A stretch of DNA of 64,000 nucleotides from Leifsonia sp040686855. GTDB lineage: Bacteria > Actinomycetota > Actinomycetes > Actinomycetales > Microbacteriaceae. Made by a program: the position numbers and the translations under genes. Shown here in pieces: positions 60,635 to 64,000 of this stretch (positions are counted from its first letter, which is position 1; each line of letters begins with the position of its first letter). The stretch spans positions 806,001-870,000 of the forward strand of contig NZ_JBFBOG010000001.1 in NCBI RefSeq assembly GCF_040686855.1. The letters are read 5' to 3'. A model generated the notes under the pieces. The model ran no database searches. It was given only the letters and a program-made list of their open reading frames with translations, and was not told the origin of the DNA.

Positions 60635-61430
60635 CGCGTCCAGCTTGCCACGAGCGAACGACGTCGAGAGCGATCCGGGTCGACGGCACGTCGTGCACGC
60701 GCACCGCCCACGCGCCCGCCTGCGCGGCCAGCGCCGAGATGACGGCGGTCGGTGCGTCGCGGTCCTCGGCCGGGGCGCCCTCCGGAAGCAGCGCGCCGAG
60801 GAACCGCTTGCGGGAGGCCCCGATGAGCACCGGATAGCCGAGGGTCTCGATCTCGTGCAGCCCGGCGAGCACCTGCCAGTTGTGGCGGGCGTTCTTCGAG
60901 AAGCCGAGACCGGGGTCCAGGATGAGCTTCGCCGGATCGATGCCGCGACGCACGAGGTCGGTCACGCGCGCCGACAGCTCCGACCGCACCTCGGCGACCG
61001 TGTGCTGGTACACCGCGCGGGAGTCGGCGGCGTCGAGCCGGCCGCGCCAGTGCATGACGACGTACTGCGCATCCGTTTCGAGCACCGCGTCCGGCATCCC
61101 CGGGTCGGCGAGGCCGCCCGAGACGTCGTTGATGATCGCCGCTCCGGCCTCGACGGCGGCGCGCGCGGTGGAGGCGTTGAGCGTGTCGACACTCACCGTC
61201 ACCCCGCGCCCCGCGAGCTCGCGGATGACCGGCACGACGCGCGCCTGCTCCTCCTCCGGTTCGACGCGGACGGCGCCCGGGCGGGTGGACTCGCCGCCCA
61301 CGTCGATCATGTCGGCCCCCTGGGCGACGAGCTCCAGGCCGTGCGCGATCGCCGCCTCGAGCTCCAGCCAGAGCCCGCCGTCGCTGAACGAGTCCGGCGT
61401 CACGTTGAGGACGCCCATGATGAGGGTCAC
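60627..61430 (-). CDS. folP: Dihydropteroate synthase
   Basis: The 267-residue TIM-barrel enzyme has MGVLNVTPDSFSDGG (pterin-binding signature), DVGGESTRPGA, DTLNASTARAAVEAGAAIINDVSGG, the pABA-side DPGLGFSKN and GASRKRF. It joins the pterin pyrophosphate to p-aminobenzoate and is the target of sulfonamides. The start is GTG 61430, overlapping the folE stop. Confidence 0.96.
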   Translation of the reverse strand: MTLIMGVLNVTPDSFSDGGLWLELEAAIAHGLELVAQGADMIDVGGESTRPGAVRVEPEEEQARVVPVIRELAGRGVTVSVDTLNASTARAAVEAGAAIINDVSGGLADPGMPDAVLETDAQYVVMHWRGRLDAADSRAVYQHTVAEVRSELSARVTDLVRRGIDPAKLILDPGLGFSKNARHNWQVLAGLHEIETLGYPVLIGASRKRFLGALLPEGAPAEDRDAPTAVISALAAQAGAWAVRVHDVPSTRIALDVVRSWQAGRDE

Positions 61431-62005
61431 GCGACGCCACGCCCGATCAGCGCCATGAGCTCGGCGCGCGCCGTGGGGTCGGCATACGCGCCCCGTGCGG
61501 CGACCGTGACCGTCGTGCTGCCGGTCTGCCGCGGGCCGCGGGTGGTCACGCAGCTCTGCGACGCATCCAGCACCACCAGCACGCCGCGGGCGCCGGTGCC
61601 CTGCTCGATCGTGTCGGCGATCTGCTCGGTCAGTCGCTCCTGCAGCTGCGGGCGGGCGGCGAGGGTTTCGATGACGCGGGGAATGCGGCCGAGGCCGACC
61701 ACCGTCTCGCCGGGAAGGTAGGCGACGTGCGCGACGCCGGTGAACGGCAGCAAGTGGTGCTCGCAGACCGACCGGAAGGCGATGTCCCGCATCAGGACCG
61801 TCTCGGCGGTGTGGCCGTCCTCGAGCGGAACCGCGTCGCCCAGCTCGCCGGCCGCGTCACGGCCGACGCCGGCGAAGAACTCCGCGTACGCGTCGGCCAC
61901 GCGCGACGGCGTGCTCTGCAACCCCGGACGCGCCGGATCCTCGCCGATGGCGGCGAGGATCTCGGCGACGGCCGCTTCGATGCGCGGACGATCGATTCCG
62001 GCCAT
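61427..62005 (-). CDS. folE: GTP cyclohydrolase I
   Basis: The 192-residue protein has RPGLQSTPSRVADAYAEFFAG, the zinc/active-site SVCEHHLLPFTGVAHVAYLPGETVVGLGRIPRVIE and QSCVTTRGPRQTG. It opens the folate pathway by converting GTP to dihydroneopterin triphosphate. It follows ftsH by 13 bp, so ftsH-folE-folP-folB-folK form one transcription unit. Confidence 0.96.
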   Translation of the reverse strand: MAGIDRPRIEAAVAEILAAIGEDPARPGLQSTPSRVADAYAEFFAGVGRDAAGELGDAVPLEDGHTAETVLMRDIAFRSVCEHHLLPFTGVAHVAYLPGETVVGLGRIPRVIETLAARPQLQERLTEQIADTIEQGTGARGVLVVLDASQSCVTTRGPRQTGSTTVTVAARGAYADPTARAELMALIGRGVA

Positions 62006-62018
62006 GCGCGCGGCGGCC

Positions 62019-64000
<1,982 letters not shown>

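Overview
The window comes from a high-GC actinobacterium, most likely Microbacteriaceae (Leifsonia-like). That placement is an inference from the strong GC bias, frequent GTG starts, ATGA/GTGA stop-start overlaps, and the chromosomal run ftsH-folE-folP-folB-folK-DUF3180-PH-PH-(DUF2520)-panC-lysS near clpC and radA.

Layout. (1) 1-6432 is left chromosomal flank: a LysR regulator (cut by the window edge), a divergent three-gene unit of an APC amino-acid permease, a double universal stress protein and a fold-III PLP decarboxylase, then an MGT-type glycosyltransferase and a small unknown gene. (2) 6433-39755 is a ~33.3-kb integrative element in the 3' end of tRNA-Ser(CGA). The intact tRNA lies at the right end (39727-39816, minus strand). 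A 29-bp copy of its 3' end lies at the left end (6433-6461). A tyrosine integrase, a MobF/TraA-type relaxase-helicase and paired 9-bp direct repeats just inside both ends support this. No type IV secretion or coupling genes are seen, so it looks like a mobilisable element rather than a self-transmissible one. (3) 39817-64000 is right flank: housekeeping genes (radA, argA, clpC, cls, lysS, panC, folate genes, ftsH), an alkylsulfatase, a pirin and a PIN-domain toxin-antitoxin pair.

Element cargo. The left part has an SGNH hydrolase and a tightly overlapped operon (secreted peptide, response regulator, histidine kinase, GH1 glycosidase). Next come a tautomerase, TetR and HxlR regulators, an MFS exporter and many alpha/beta hydrolases. 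The centre is a catabolic block with a type I Baeyer-Villiger monooxygenase, a classical SDR, a mycofactocin-type SDR, an aldehyde dehydrogenase, ester/lactone hydrolases and an AcoR-like activator. A possible flow is alcohol to ketone to ester or lactone to hydroxy-acid to acid. Two divergent promoters in this block share a TGTCC-N7-GGACA palindrome, suggesting one regulon. The right part holds the mobility genes and a probable defence cargo: an Mrr-like nuclease, and a DUF262/HNH (GmrSD-like) protein followed 11 bp later by a HEPN-like Rx4H protein.

The most interesting candidates are the DUF262-HNH plus HEPN-like pair, the mobile monooxygenase regulon with its shared operator, and a small unknown gene family present as an intact copy near the relaxase and a decayed copy at the left end of the element.
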